DNA of 64,000 nucleotides. It comes from JBBUAX01 sp964409535 (lineage in GTDB: Bacteria; Patescibacteriota; Minisyncoccia; UBA6257; 2-01-FULL-56-20). The stretch covers positions 62,001 to 126,000 of the forward strand of contig CAYPDQ010000001.1 in NCBI GenBank assembly GCA_964409535.1. Direction: 5' to 3'. The translations under genes and the position numbers were made by a program. A model generated the notes under the pieces. That model was not told the origin of the DNA. It ran no database searches and saw only the letters and a program-made list of their open reading frames with translations. Shown here piece after piece: positions 7,891-15,573 of this stretch (position 1 is the first letter of the stretch; the number at the start of each line of letters is the position of its first letter).

Positions 7891-7895
7891 TCCAT
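7779..7895 (-). CDS. Element-encoded leader peptide (38 aa, MDPVRDRKL...)
   Basis: The ORF uses the old ATG left of the element and ends in CTC TAA, four bases before the rebuilt ATG of the next gene (TAACGGGATG). Its N-terminus MDPVRDRKL is shared with the leaders at 33.6 and 58.1 kb. A TATAAT box (7902-7907) ends 6 nt before its ATG, so the leader itself would be translated from a leaderless mRNA and the membrane-protein gene by reinitiation. Whether the peptide matters or only its translation is unknown. Confidence 0.5.
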   Translation of the reverse strand: MDPVRDRKLVCGVIVHRAEKQPWSHRLAKPSETKVSCL

Positions 7896-7901
7896 GCCTC
7901 A

Positions 7902-7907
7902 ATTATA
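7902..7907 (-). promoter_or_regulatory. TATAAT -10 box, leaderless start
   Basis: TATAAT is separated by 6 nt from the ATG at 7895 and lies just upstream of the uracil-DNA glycosylase stop codon. No convincing -35 is seen at 16-18 bp. Confidence 0.5.
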
Positions 7908-7912
7908 CCCTC

Positions 7913-8533
7913 TTAGAACAATTTTGCCTGCGGCGGCGGTGGCTTTCTGGATTCAGCGACTGCCGGAGCTGCGGCGAGAAGCGCGTCCGCCTGCGTGAGT
8001 ATCGCCGGCAGTTTCTTCACGCTGTCCAGAAACTGGTTCATCGCTTCCGTCCCGCGCAAGGCCGCCGCCGGATGAAGTACCGGCACGATGAGTCGCCCAC
8101 CGGCCTTAAACACCTTCCCCTGGTCGCGAGTGATCTTCGCGGTCGGCAGGAAAAAATTCATCGCAAACCGGCCGAGGGCGACTATGACCTTGGGGTTTAT
8201 TATTTCCACCTGTTTTGCAAGGTACGGCTTGTACACCTCAATTTCCTCCGGCAGAGGGTCGCGGTTGTCCGGCGGGCGGCGCTTCAAGATGTTCGTGATG
8301 TAAACGTCTTCCCGCTTCCAGCCGATGCTCTGGAGCGCCTGGTTCAAAAGCTGGCCGCCTCGGCCGACGAAGGGGCGCTTCTCCAGGTCTTCGTAGTAGC
8401 CCGGCGCTTCTCCGATGAACATCGCCTTGCAGTCCGGATTGCCCTCTCCGAAAACCAAATTGGTCGTAAGCGGGAGGGTTCTATCCGCCGCCATTTCCGA
8501 CTCCAAATTGCGCAAGGCCTCGCTTTTATTCAT
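7913..8533 (-). CDS. Uracil-DNA glycosylase family 4/5 protein lacking Fe-S cysteines
   Basis: 206 residues. Superfamily motifs are GEAPGYYED (motif 1, water-activating region), NILKRRPPDNRDPLPEE, and LHPAA (motif 2 His). Family 4 enzymes hold a 4Fe-4S cluster with four Cys, including one before RPP and one about 16 residues later. Here those positions are Arg and Tyr, and the N-terminal C-x-x-C is missing, so no cluster is expected. It removes uracil from DNA in base-excision repair, matching the neighbouring PolX, Nudix and MGMT genes. The C-terminal tail (Ala/Pro-rich) is not conserved-looking. It overlaps the DUF1003 gene by 8 bp. Confidence 0.9.
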   Translation of the reverse strand: MNKSEALRNLESEMAADRTLPLTTNLVFGEGNPDCKAMFIGEAPGYYEDLEKRPFVGRGGQLLNQALQSIGWKREDVYITNILKRRPPDNRDPLPEEIEVYKPYLAKQVEIINPKVIVALGRFAMNFFLPTAKITRDQGKVFKAGGRLIVPVLHPAAALRGTEAMNQFLDSVKKLPAILTQADALLAAAPAVAESRKPPPPQAKLF

Positions 8534-8999
8534 TTCGGCGCGCTCTCTTCTCTTGCGCCGTGACCGCGTGAATTTCCTCCGTGAGCCGGTTATTGATCTT
8601 AATCAGGCGGTGGATCTCGTCCTCTAATTTCAAGATCGCTTCGGCGTCCTTGAAGGTTTGCTCCGCCTGTCTGTCGGAGGCGCGGCTCAACACCTGTTGC
8701 CCTACCGCAAGAATTGGCAGGGCGAGGAGTTGAACTAGGTTGCTTAGAAAAAGCAGGAAGATGAACGGATACGGGTCCCGGCGGAAAATACCGATACCCG
8801 CCGATGCAAGAAGTATCCAGCCGAACATCCAGAGAACCAGGATGTAGAACGTCCACATGGAGCCGAACTTTTTCGCGACGAACGCCGCAATGCGACCGTT
8901 CAGACCCACACTCTCGTCGCTCGTCTTGCGCGGCCCTTCACTCTCCCGCTCACCTATCCGGGGATGGGGAGTATGTTTAAGCAAATTGCCGTCCATCAC
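8526..8999 (-). CDS. DUF1003 family membrane protein
   Basis: 157 residues. Two transmembrane helices (about 52-70 and 82-105) are separated by DPYPFIFL, with the DUF1003 pattern of the WTFYILVLWMFGWI helix and SNLVQLLALPILAVGQ, followed by a charged helical tail (QAEQTFKDAEAILKLEDEIH) likely forming a cytoplasmic coiled coil. The biochemical function of the family is not established. It is the first gene of the leftward run 8999-2444. Confidence 0.88.
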   Translation of the reverse strand: MMDGNLLKHTPHPRIGERESEGPRKTSDESVGLNGRIAAFVAKKFGSMWTFYILVLWMFGWILLASAGIGIFRRDPYPFIFLLFLSNLVQLLALPILAVGQQVLSRASDRQAEQTFKDAEAILKLEDEIHRLIKINNRLTEEIHAVTAQEKRARRNE

Positions 9000-9071
9000 C
9001 TAAACAGTATACCAAAAGCCATCATATGTTTTTGTGTATCTTTACAACACGGCTCGAACTCATTTTATCCG

Positions 9072-9303
9072 AAATTCCTGACCAAAACCAGCTGCTCTGC
9101 CCCGCCGCGCCCGAGCCGCAAGCGAAGCCCCGCCGCTCTGTTCGTCCAGAACAGAGCCGAGCAGAAAAATTGCCTTCTCATTTTTTTGTTTTTTGCGCGC
9201 ACCGATTTTTTCTTTTAGAAGGTAAGGCAATTTTTCTGCGAGGTAGTGCCACTTGGTGGCACAGCGGCGGGGTGGAGCGAATTGGATTTTTCAGGAATTT
9301 TTG
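9072..9303. repeat. Large nested foldback in a 670-bp intergenic region
   Basis: Nested inverted segments can be paired from outside in: AAATTCCTGA with TCAGGAATTT, CCCCGCCGCT with GCGGCGGGG, and GCAGAAAAATTGCC with GGCAATTTTTCTGC, leaving an AT-rich apex. The ~230-bp stretch could fold as one long hairpin on either strand. It lies directly next to the recombinase element and may be part of it, or a separate decayed element. No coding sequence is supported in 9000-9667. Confidence 0.6.
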
Positions 9304-9335
9304 CTAAAATAGTTTCTAACGTGGTTGTAAAGCCA

Positions 9336-11203
9336 CACCACTACAAAACTGAACGGCTTTTTTGAGGCCAATTCGTGGGCGGCTCGCAGAGCCGCCCATT
9401 GATTTTGCGGCGATGAATTCTCTCCGCTCGGCGGCCTGATGGTCGCCTCGCGATTGGCCAAAACGAGGTTCGCTCTTGTGCGATTTTAAATTCTGTCTTT
9501 TTTTGAATTTGCTTTGCCCAAAACAAAAAGAATTTTTGCTTTCTTTCTAAAAGTGATATACTGAAAATGCGCAAACTGAACGAGAATTCTTTTTTAATGG
9601 CCGTCCCAGACTTATCTAAGATTTCTTAGGTTTGCGCACTGGGGCGGTCATTTAAGTTTTAAAAATTATGGAAAATATTTCACCGCAAAAATTCTTTTTG
9701 TACGCCCGCAAGTCCACCGATGTTGAGGACAAACAAGTTTTGTCCATTGAGGCCCAACTAACAGAATTGCGCGCCTTTGCAAAAACAGAAGGGCTAAATG
9801 TCTTTGAGGAATTTGTGGAGAAGCAAAGCGCGAAAATTCCCGGCCGCCCCATTTTCAATTCCATGCTCAACCGGATTGAGAGAGGTGAAGCTAACGGCAT
9901 AGTTTGTTGGAACCCCGACAGATTGGCGCGCAATTCTGTTGACGGTGGACGAATAATTTATCTTTTGGACTGCGGGCGTATTGTTGCGCTCAAGTTTCCA
10001 ACGTTCTGGTACGAAAATACCGCGCAAGGAAAATTTATGCTCAATATCGCTTTTGGGTAAAGCAAATACTACATTGATTCACTTTCGGAAAATGTAAAGC
10101 GTGGGTTGCGCCAAAAAGTAAGACGCGGAGAATATCCTGGCCTTGCGGCAGTGGGATATATCAATGACCCACGCACTAAAACTGTTGTGGTAGATAGAAA
10201 AAAATCAGTGGTAATTCGCAAGGCCTTTGAGTTATACGCGCAAAACGGCTCGCGCCTTGAAGATGTTTCAAATTTTTTGGCGCAACAAGGCATTACCACG
10301 TCAGGCGACAAGAAGCTTCACCGAGACAGAATTTCTTTTATCCTTTCCAACCCTTTTTACTATGGACACTTTCGTTATGCCGGCGAAATTCACGAAGGAA
10401 AGCACCAGCCAGTCATCTCAAAGAAAATTTTTGATAAAGTCCAAGAAGTTTTACGGCAAAGAGGAAGGTCGATGAAAGCCAAATGGGAGCCGCAAGCTCT
10501 GTGCGGGATTTTGAAATGCGGAACTTGCGGCATGAGCATTACCGGCGAATACAAGGTTAAGAAGCAGAAAAATGGCAATGTTCACGAGTATGTCTATTAT
10601 CACTGCTCCAAACGCTCTAAAATTATGAAATGTCCCGAACCTTGTATTCGCCAAGAAGAACTGGACAACCAGCTTTCCTCTTTACTACAAAAATTTTCTT
10701 TGAGAGCAGATTGGGCGGAACAAATGAACACGATGCTTGAAAAAGACAAAAAGGAATCCGCCCAATTCTGCACCGCTTTTGTTCAAGAAGCGAGCACCAA
10801 AATCCAAAGTATCAAAGTTAAGCTCCAGCGACTTTTAGACGGCTATCTTGAGCAAGTCATCGAGCAAGAAGTTTACAGAACAGAAAAAGCTAAACTTCTC
10901 TCCGAGAAAAAGTCGCTGGAGGAACAAATCACCAATCTTGAACAAAAGCGGACTGGCTGGTTAGAACCTATGGAGAATTGGATAAAAGAGGCAAGTTCCT
11001 TGCCTAAAATCGCACAAGAGAGCAACCTTTTTGCTAAAAAGGTTGCCTACCGAACTTTGTTCGGTTCGAACCTCATTCTGCACAACCGCGAGGCGCGGCT
11101 TGTCGCGCCGAGCAGAGAGGATTTGTCGGGGGAAAACGCTTGGGCGGCACTTCGTGCCGCCCATCAAATCGCTTCAAAAAAGCCTTTCAGTTTTGTAGTG
11201 GTG
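9336..11203. mobile_element. Decayed serine-recombinase element abutting tRNA-Arg
   Basis: It is bounded by an inverted repeat of about 30 bp: CACCACTACAAAACTGAACG at 9336 and the inverted copy CACCACTACAAAACTGAAAG starting at 11203, both continuing with GGCTTTTTTGA and then a GGGCGGC/GCCGCCC hairpin. The right copy begins within the tRNA-Arg 3' end (CACCA). The ~1.87 kb between them holds one recombinase reading frame with a nonsense codon. The upstream part (9540-9660) has a TGCGCAAACT/AGGTTTGCGCA inverted pair that may regulate it. Direct att-type repeats were not found. Confidence 0.7.
9668..11198 (+). pseudogene. Large serine recombinase, interrupted by an in-frame TAA
   Basis: The N-terminal resolvase domain starts at MENISPQKFFLYARKSTDVE (catalytic Ser in ARKST, then RLARNSVDGG). 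The frame stops at TAA 10058-10060 in AFG*SKYYIDSLSENVKRG and continues unchanged with the Recombinase domain (KSVVIRKAFELYAQNGS), a zinc ribbon (CGILKCGTCGMSITGEY ... YYHCSK) and a coiled coil (~10750-10960). A single CAA-to-TAA change would explain it, since related proteins commonly have Gln here. The reading frame has no stop of its own: it stays open through the antisense of tRNA-Arg to 11908, so the natural C-terminus is also lost or reads into the tRNA. Probably inactive. Confidence 0.88.
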
Positions 11204-11273
11204 CCCCCGGCAGGAATCGAACCTGCATCACCTCCTTCGGAGGGAGATATCCTATCCATTGAACGACGAGGGC
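11199..11273 (-). tRNA. tRNA-Arg (anticodon CCG)
   Basis: Read on the minus strand: acceptor GCCCTCG paired with CGGGGGC, D-arm GTTC/GGAT, anticodon stem TCTCC/GGAGG with loop CTCCGAA (anticodon CCG), T-arm GCAGG-TTCGATT-CCTGC, discriminator A and encoded CCA. All stems close with only G-U exceptions. Its 3' end forms the right boundary of the recombinase element. Confidence 0.92.
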
Positions 11274-11290
11274 ATATCTCGTCTACTGCG

Positions 11291-12409
11291 CTAATTTACT
11301 ACAAAGTAATAGACTTCGTAAACCGCGCCGAGGATGAAGACGAGTACCAGGAGATTGACCAGAAGCTTTTGGGCCGCGCTGAACGCAAGCGCACGCTTAC
11401 CCACGAGGAGGATCAGGAGGTACTCCAAGCCAAGGAACACGCCCCCGGCAAGACCGAGAACCTTCAAAAAATCGCCGAAGCCCGCGAGCAAGAGAAGAGG
11501 CGGCAAGAGAAACACCACCGCCGCAGCCAAAAGCCGCGAAGAGCCGAGGTCGTGAACCAGAGAGTTTCTTATCTCCAAGCCAATAGGGATGTAAGAAGTC
11601 CAGATAGCGAAAAACCCCAGAACCACGACCGACAGAAATTTCCACGCTGGCCACTCTCCCAGCCCGCTTACCGTGTCCGGCGTGACCGCAGAGATAGTTC
11701 CAAGTACACCCACGACGAAAAGAAGGTACAAGAAAGCAGCCGCGTAAATCCCTGCGGTCATTGCCCTGCGGGAACTCCCGGACGCCTGCCCCGCGCGTTT
11801 GCTGTAATCGAACGCGGGCTCCACCGCCGTCCAGGCGGCAAGCGAGAAAAGAACCGGGCCGAACGGCAGGAAAATCTCTTTCCAATTGATCGCCGCGAAT
11901 CCCGTTAGAGAGTTTTTCTCTAATGGAACGAAAACGCCGAAGAAAACCAAGCCGATTATAAGCGCCATCATCACTGCGCCGAGGAATTCGGAGAACAAAA
12001 GCCGCCGCAGGCCCAAGAGAATGGGGAGTGAACCTGCAAGCCAGAAGAGGAACGTTCCCAAAGTTCTCGTGCCGGGACGGAGGAGTTCGGAAAATTCCCC
12101 GGCGAGTATAAGATAAGTGACGAGCGCCAAGGTCAGGCCTCCGATTATGACCACAACTCCGAAAATCCTCCCGCCAGTCCCAAAATATCTCGCCGTGAGT
12201 CCCAGAAGGCGCTTACTCCCGCCATCCGCCTCCAAAACCCGATAGTACAGGGAGTGGGCGAAGGACAAGAAAAATGCGATTACCGTGAGGTACAAGACGC
12301 CAAGGAGCCAGCCCGACCGGAGAAACACGTAGGGTAAGGAAAAAAGACCTGCGCCAACCGCGGTCGCTGCGACCAGCACCGCTATCCACACGAAACGTCC
12401 TACTTTCAT
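11291..12409 (-). CDS. Amino-acid permease (aromatic/hydroxy amino-acid-like)
   Basis: 372 residues with about ten or eleven hydrophobic helices. The first contains VGAGLFSLPYVFLRSG, the GAG-x-x-x-LP signature of the amino acid/polyamine and HAAAP-type secondary transporters. The substrate cannot be assigned; uptake of an amino acid fits an organism with little biosynthesis. An 11-codon in-frame insertion of a minimal family 1 element (11900-11928) encodes the PLEKNSLTG region in a loop after a predicted helix. Confidence 0.82.
   Translation of the reverse strand: MKVGRFVWIAVLVAATAVGAGLFSLPYVFLRSGWLLGVLYLTVIAFFLSFAHSLYYRVLEADGGSKRLLGLTARYFGTGGRIFGVVVIIGGLTLALVTYLILAGEFSELLRPGTRTLGTFLFWLAGSLPILLGLRRLLFSEFLGAVMMALIIGLVFFGVFVPLEKNSLTGFAAINWKEIFLPFGPVLFSLAAWTAVEPAFDYSKRAGQASGSSRRAMTAGIYAAAFLYLLFVVGVLGTISAVTPDTVSGLGEWPAWKFLSVVVLGFFAIWTSYIPIGLEIRNSLVHDLGSSRLLAAAVVFLLPPLLLLAGFGDFLKVLGLAGGVFLGLEYLLILLVGKRALAFSAAQKLLVNLLVLVFILGAVYEVYYFVVN
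11900..11928. mobile_element. Family 1 element F (29 bp), in-frame within permease gene
   Basis: The plus-strand left end TCCCGTTAGAGA is intact; the other end reads TCTCTAATGGAA (two mismatches). The flanking duplication is CGAA at 11896-11899 and 11929-11932. Element plus duplication is 33 bp, eleven codons, so the permease frame is kept. It is the shortest member and consists of almost nothing but the two ends. Confidence 0.65.
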
Positions 12410-12430
12410 CAGTAACTTTCGCTTCGTAAA

Positions 12431-12503
12431 TCCCGTTAGAGGCAGCCCGCCCTAAAGGCCCCTCCGGGGCGCGCTTGCGCGCGGGCTCGGCCTCTAAACG
12501 GGA
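12431..12503. mobile_element. Family 1 element E (73 bp) at a gene 3' end
   Basis: The ends are TCCCGTTAGAGGC and GGCCTCTAAACGGGA (one extra A). The target duplication is TAAA at 12427-12430 and 12504-12507. It lies in the gap between the permease gene and the EF-Tu-like gene, and its right end supplies the last codons and TAG stop (DKVYPV*) of the latter. The interior is a GC-rich hairpin (CCCCTCCGGGG, GCGCGCTTGCGCGC). Confidence 0.8.
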
Positions 12504-12754
12504 TAAACCTTGTCGCCTTGCCGGACCTTTTCCCGGACTTTTATCCCGACCTCCTGGCCCTTTTTGGCCTTGTCTGCCGGCTTGTGGTCGTACTGCATGG
12601 AGGAGATCTTATCTTCAAAATCGGTGGTCGCGCCGCGGAAGCGGACCTTGGTTCCGGTCTCAACCGGTTTCGTGAACCTGACTATCGCCACTTCCAGATG
12701 GCTGTAGTAGTGGGTCACTTCGCCGATGGGTTCTGGCTCCGAGTTTTTAGGCAT
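12494..12754 (-). CDS. EF-Tu domain-2-like beta-barrel protein
   Basis: 86 residues. The sequence IGEVTHYYSHLEVAIVRFTKPVETGTKVRFRG ATTDFEDKISSMQYDH resembles the small translation-elongation-factor-like proteins that consist only of a domain-2 beta barrel, also found at the C-terminus of U32 peptidases. Its function is not established. The C-terminal residues and stop codon are provided by family 1 element E, so the native C-terminus was probably slightly different. Confidence 0.7.
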   Translation of the reverse strand: MPKNSEPEPIGEVTHYYSHLEVAIVRFTKPVETGTKVRFRGATTDFEDKISSMQYDHKPADKAKKGQEVGIKVREKVRQGDKVYPV

Positions 12755-12799
12755 AAAAATATTTTGAGTATCGACCTTTTGTTTATATGTTTAAACATT

Positions 12800-13396
12800 T
12801 CATAGTTCTCTCTCCTCCGCTTCAATCATTTTCACCAACTTATCCAAGAGCTTGGCCGGGTCGGTGTCAAAGACGACCTTGCCCGTGCCGCGGCCAGCGC
12901 GCTCAATTATCTCCGGGATAAGGTCGGTGGTGCCGCCGGTGCCCAAAAGCACCCCTTGCGGCTTCTGGTCCTCGAACGCATCGGTGAATTCGTTCAAGGT
13001 CCCGATCCTGCCACCGACAGTCACGACCGCATCCGCCGCACGGGTGAGAAGCAGGTTCCGGCCGGAGTAGCCGAAGCCGGTGTAGACGATGAGGTCGTGA
13101 TAGTCCAAGGGCAGGCGGTAGGTCTTGACGTGCTGGATCTTGGAGTAGGCCGGGGAGAAGCCGATGACGATCCCCCGGGCTTTCTTCGCCCCCTTCGCCG
13201 CCCAGTATGGCGCGCCGGTCGTCGCTCCGGTCACGAGCACCATATCCCGCTCTGCGACGAGTTGCCCAAGCATCTCCGTTTTCTCCAACATCTCCGGCGG
13301 GAACTTGTCGGTAGAAGCAGTGCCGGAAATACAGATCTTATATTTGAGATATGAAAGGTCGCTGGCGTGTTCGTGGTTATGATTGTGGTTAGACAT
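12800..13396 (-). CDS. SLOG/LOG-like nucleotide-binding protein (TIGR00725 type)
   Basis: 198 residues. A His-rich N-terminus (MSNHNHNHEHASD) is followed by a Rossmann-like fold: ICISGTAS, VLVTGATTGAPYWAAKGA, and the phosphate-binding GGRIGTLNEF. This is the LOG/YvdD-like superfamily, whose members cleave cytokinin nucleotides or bind nucleotide second messengers. The precise activity is unknown. The His cluster might bind metal, or be neutral. Confidence 0.78.
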   Translation of the reverse strand: MSNHNHNHEHASDLSYLKYKICISGTASTDKFPPEMLEKTEMLGQLVAERDMVLVTGATTGAPYWAAKGAKKARGIVIGFSPAYSKIQHVKTYRLPLDYHDLIVYTGFGYSGRNLLLTRAADAVVTVGGRIGTLNEFTDAFEDQKPQGVLLGTGGTTDLIPEIIERAGRGTGKVVFDTDPAKLLDKLVKMIEAEEREL

Positions 13397-13402
13397 GAGT
13401 TA

Positions 13403-13492
13403 AAAGTTTAAAAATCAAAATGCAAAGTTTAGGAATCGTTCCGCTTTGCGGAACTCGTTAATTTTTAACTTTGATATTTTCATTTTACATTT
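13403..13492. repeat. AT-rich palindromic repeat with central hairpin, copy 1
   Basis: It starts AAAGTTTAAAAATCAAAATG and ends with the inverse ACTTTGATATTTTCATTTTA. A central GTTCCGCTTTGCGGAAC hairpin differs from the copy at 40.7 kb (GTTCGCCTTCGGCGAAC), yet both stems pair. It fills the gap between the SLOG gene start and the stop of the MBL nuclease. Confidence 0.8.
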
Positions 13493-14852
13493 ATTGTAGC
13501 ATATAGCTCTCCCCCGCCTGCGGTATTGCCGTCTCAAGCGCCAGCTCATCTCTTATCCTCTGGGCAAGCGCCGCGCTTGATTCCGCCTCGCCCTGGACCA
13601 CAAAGACCTTCTTGAGCGTTAGGCGCATCGGCCGGAGCCAGTTCAAAAGCCGGGGCTGGTCGGCATGGGCGGAGTAGCCGGATATTTGCCGCACCCTGCA
13701 TCGCACCGGAATCTCTTCCCCGAAAATCTTAACGCTTCTTGCTCCCTCTAAAATTTTCCTGCCCAAGGTCCCGGCGCTTTGGTAGCCGACGAAAAGGATG
13801 GTGCTCTTCGGGTCGGAGAGATACCGCCGCTCGTGGTGCAGAATTCGCCCGCCGTTCGACATCCCGCTTCCCGCGATGACCACCTTGGGCGGCGGCACAT
13901 CGTTTATCGCCTTGGACTCCTCCGTGGTCAAAGTGAGGCGCAAACCGGGGAAGTTGAACAGGTCATCCCCGGCATAGGCCTGGGCGACGGTCTCCTCATC
14001 AAAGTAGTCCTTGTATTTTTTGTAGACCGCGGTGAGTTTGATCGCCAAAGGACTGTCTATGAAAACCGGCACCCGCGGCACGCGGCCCTTCTCCACAAGG
14101 TTGTTCAGGTGAAGCAGGAGGTCCTGGGTGCGCTCCATCGCGAACGCGGGGATCATCAACACCCCGCCTGCCTGGACCGTGTCCTCAATAACGTCTTCCA
14201 GGAGCTCCTGGCGCTTGTCCTCGCCCTCGTGCACCCGGCCGCCGTAGGTGGATTCTATCACCGTATAATCCGCCGATTTCAGAATCTCCGTATCCCGGAT
14301 TATCGGCGCGGGGTAGTTGCCCAAGTCACCGGAGAAAAGAACCGTGCGACCCTCCGCCTCGATTCGCACTATCGCCGAGCCCAAGATGTGTCCGGCGTTG
14401 TAGAGGGTTGCCTCAATGCCGCCGACTTTGACCGGCTTGTGATACGGAACTCCTTCCCACAGCTTCATAACCTCGTCTATTTCGGAGACGGTGTAAAGCG
14501 GCGCTTTACCCTCGCGTTCTGCTTCCTTTTTAAGGAGGCCTTCGGAGTCGGTGAGGAGCAGTTCAGAAAAATCCCGGCAGGGCGGAGTAGAGTAAATTTT
14601 TCCACGGAAGCCGTCTTTCCAAAGTTTTGGCAAAAGGCCGATATGGTCAACGTGAGAGTGGGTTACGAAAACCGCCTTAATGTCCTTGGGGCTGTAGGGA
14701 AATGGCTCAAAGTTCTTGCGCTCCGCGAAGTTCCCGCCCTGATGCAGGCCGCAGTCAATAAGTATCCGTGTCGCTTGTCCCTTATCGCTTGTCTCCAAAA
14801 GATAGTTTGAGCCGGTTACCGTGCCCGCCCCGCCGTAGAAGATTATCTTCAT
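13491..14852 (-). CDS. Beta-CASP metallo-beta-lactamase RNase (MBL-fold exonuclease type)
   Basis: About 453 residues from MKIIFYGGAGTVTGSNYLLE. Metal ligands are in THSHVDHIGLLPK (H-x-H-x-D-H), NAGHILGSA and FSGDLG. The beta-CASP and RMMBL parts contain ESTYGGRVH, IPAFAMERTQDLL, SGMSNGG and SGYSAHADQ. This is the CPSF73/RNase-J-like group that processes or degrades RNA. A TATAAT box lies 16 nt before the chosen ATG; the alternative start six codons upstream would overlap that box. The stop codon falls inside AT-rich repeat copy 1. Confidence 0.9.
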   Translation of the reverse strand: MKIIFYGGAGTVTGSNYLLETSDKGQATRILIDCGLHQGGNFAERKNFEPFPYSPKDIKAVFVTHSHVDHIGLLPKLWKDGFRGKIYSTPPCRDFSELLLTDSEGLLKKEAEREGKAPLYTVSEIDEVMKLWEGVPYHKPVKVGGIEATLYNAGHILGSAIVRIEAEGRTVLFSGDLGNYPAPIIRDTEILKSADYTVIESTYGGRVHEGEDKRQELLEDVIEDTVQAGGVLMIPAFAMERTQDLLLHLNNLVEKGRVPRVPVFIDSPLAIKLTAVYKKYKDYFDEETVAQAYAGDDLFNFPGLRLTLTTEESKAINDVPPPKVVIAGSGMSNGGRILHHERRYLSDPKSTILFVGYQSAGTLGRKILEGARSVKIFGEEIPVRCRVRQISGYSAHADQPRLLNWLRPMRLTLKKVFVVQGEAESSAALAQRIRDELALETAIPQAGESYMLQ

Positions 14853-14892
14853 ATTGTTGCGATAAGCCATTATATCACACCCGGTTCTGCCC

Positions 14893-14921
14893 TTGACATT
14901 TGGTGTGTTTTTTAATACAAT
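14893..14921 (+). promoter_or_regulatory. Sigma70-type promoter TTGACA-17-TACAAT
   Basis: TTGACA at 14893-14898 and TACAAT at 14916-14921 have exact 17-bp spacing. They drive the two-gene unit 14976-15520, leaving a ~48-nt 5' UTR with a Shine-Dalgarno sequence. Confidence 0.85.
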
Positions 14922-14975
14922 TTAGCCCGAATTGGATTCGCTCGTTGACCACTTAACTCACACGCGGGAGGTCGT

Positions 14976-15272
14976 ATGCGTTGTCGTCCGGAAGTTTCCC
15001 AAGGGTGCGTCCGGTTCACGACCGGCGCGAGCGTCGTCACCTACCGGCTCGGCCCCAGCGGCCGGGTGGTGAAGGCGAGTCAGGTTGACTTCGCGCCGGA
15101 CTGCAGCCCCAGCGGGATGGAACTGCGGAAGTTCGAGCATCAGGCCGCAGCTATCCTGCACAGGCAGAGACGCGAGAACGAAGCGCGACCCAAGCGGCGG
15201 GATCGCGCTACGCAAACCAAGCCGGGCACGCACGCCTGGCGCAACGGGACGGCCACGGCGCGGCTGTTCTGA
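14976..15272 (+). CDS. Hypothetical basic protein, Shine-Dalgarno-led
   Basis: 98 residues, Arg-rich, not recognised. A GGGAGGT Shine-Dalgarno sequence lies just before the ATG, and a clean promoter lies upstream. The N-terminal part (CVRFTTGASVVTYRLGPSG) looks like a small beta domain; the C-terminal half (RQRRENEARPKRRDRATQ) is highly charged and probably disordered. GC content and codon choice are higher than in the flanking core genes. It is co-transcribed with the next gene (11-bp gap). Confidence 0.65.
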   Translation: MRCRPEVSQGCVRFTTGASVVTYRLGPSGRVVKASQVDFAPDCSPSGMELRKFEHQAAAILHRQRRENEARPKRRDRATQTKPGTHAWRNGTATARLF

Positions 15273-15283
15273 AAGGAGTTTGT

Positions 15284-15520
15284 ATGCGATTCGGACCTCT
15301 GCTCATCGGCGCCGGGTTCCTCATGATGTTCACTGGTGCGGGGACAAGTGACATGGAGATGGCGATCGGCGAGAACGTCCGCGCCTTCACCGGCCTGCCG
15401 CTCGCAGTTCTGGGCCTCATCACGCTCGCCGCGGGGATGTGGCTCCTCGCACCTGGCGACGAGCGACAAAGCGAGAAGCCGGAGGAGAAGAAAGAGTCCC
15501 GCCGTCAGCGGGCCTCCTGA
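15284..15520 (+). CDS. Small two-helix membrane protein
   Basis: 78 residues with an AAAGGAG Shine-Dalgarno sequence. Two hydrophobic helices (about 5-20 and 37-57) are followed by a charged tail (DERQSEKPEEKKESRRQRAS). No family recognised. It is the second gene of the 14.9 kb unit and ends just before a terminator hairpin. Confidence 0.65.
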   Translation: MRFGPLLIGAGFLMMFTGAGTSDMEMAIGENVRAFTGLPLAVLGLITLAAGMWLLAPGDERQSEKPEEKKESRRQRAS

Positions 15521-15540
15521 ACCTGCCGCACCGAACGAGA

Positions 15541-15573
15541 AGGCCGACTCCACCCCAGCGGAGCCGGCCTTTA
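15541..15573 (+). terminator. Rho-independent terminator
   Basis: GGCCGACTCC pairs with GGAGCCGGCC around an 8-nt loop, followed by TTTATA. It overlaps the last codon of the convergent MurE-like gene. Confidence 0.75.

Noticed and set aside
10058..10060. TAA or TGA recoding in this organism
   Set aside because: TAA and TGA both act as normal stops at many clearly defined gene ends (infC TGA, ruvB TGA, rpmH TAA, leader ORFs TAA). A single nonsense mutation is simpler.
10060..11908. Reading the whole recombinase-to-11908 frame as one ~600-residue gene
   Set aside because: Past about 11200 the frame is antisense to tRNA-Arg and to the permease gene and loses any recombinase similarity.
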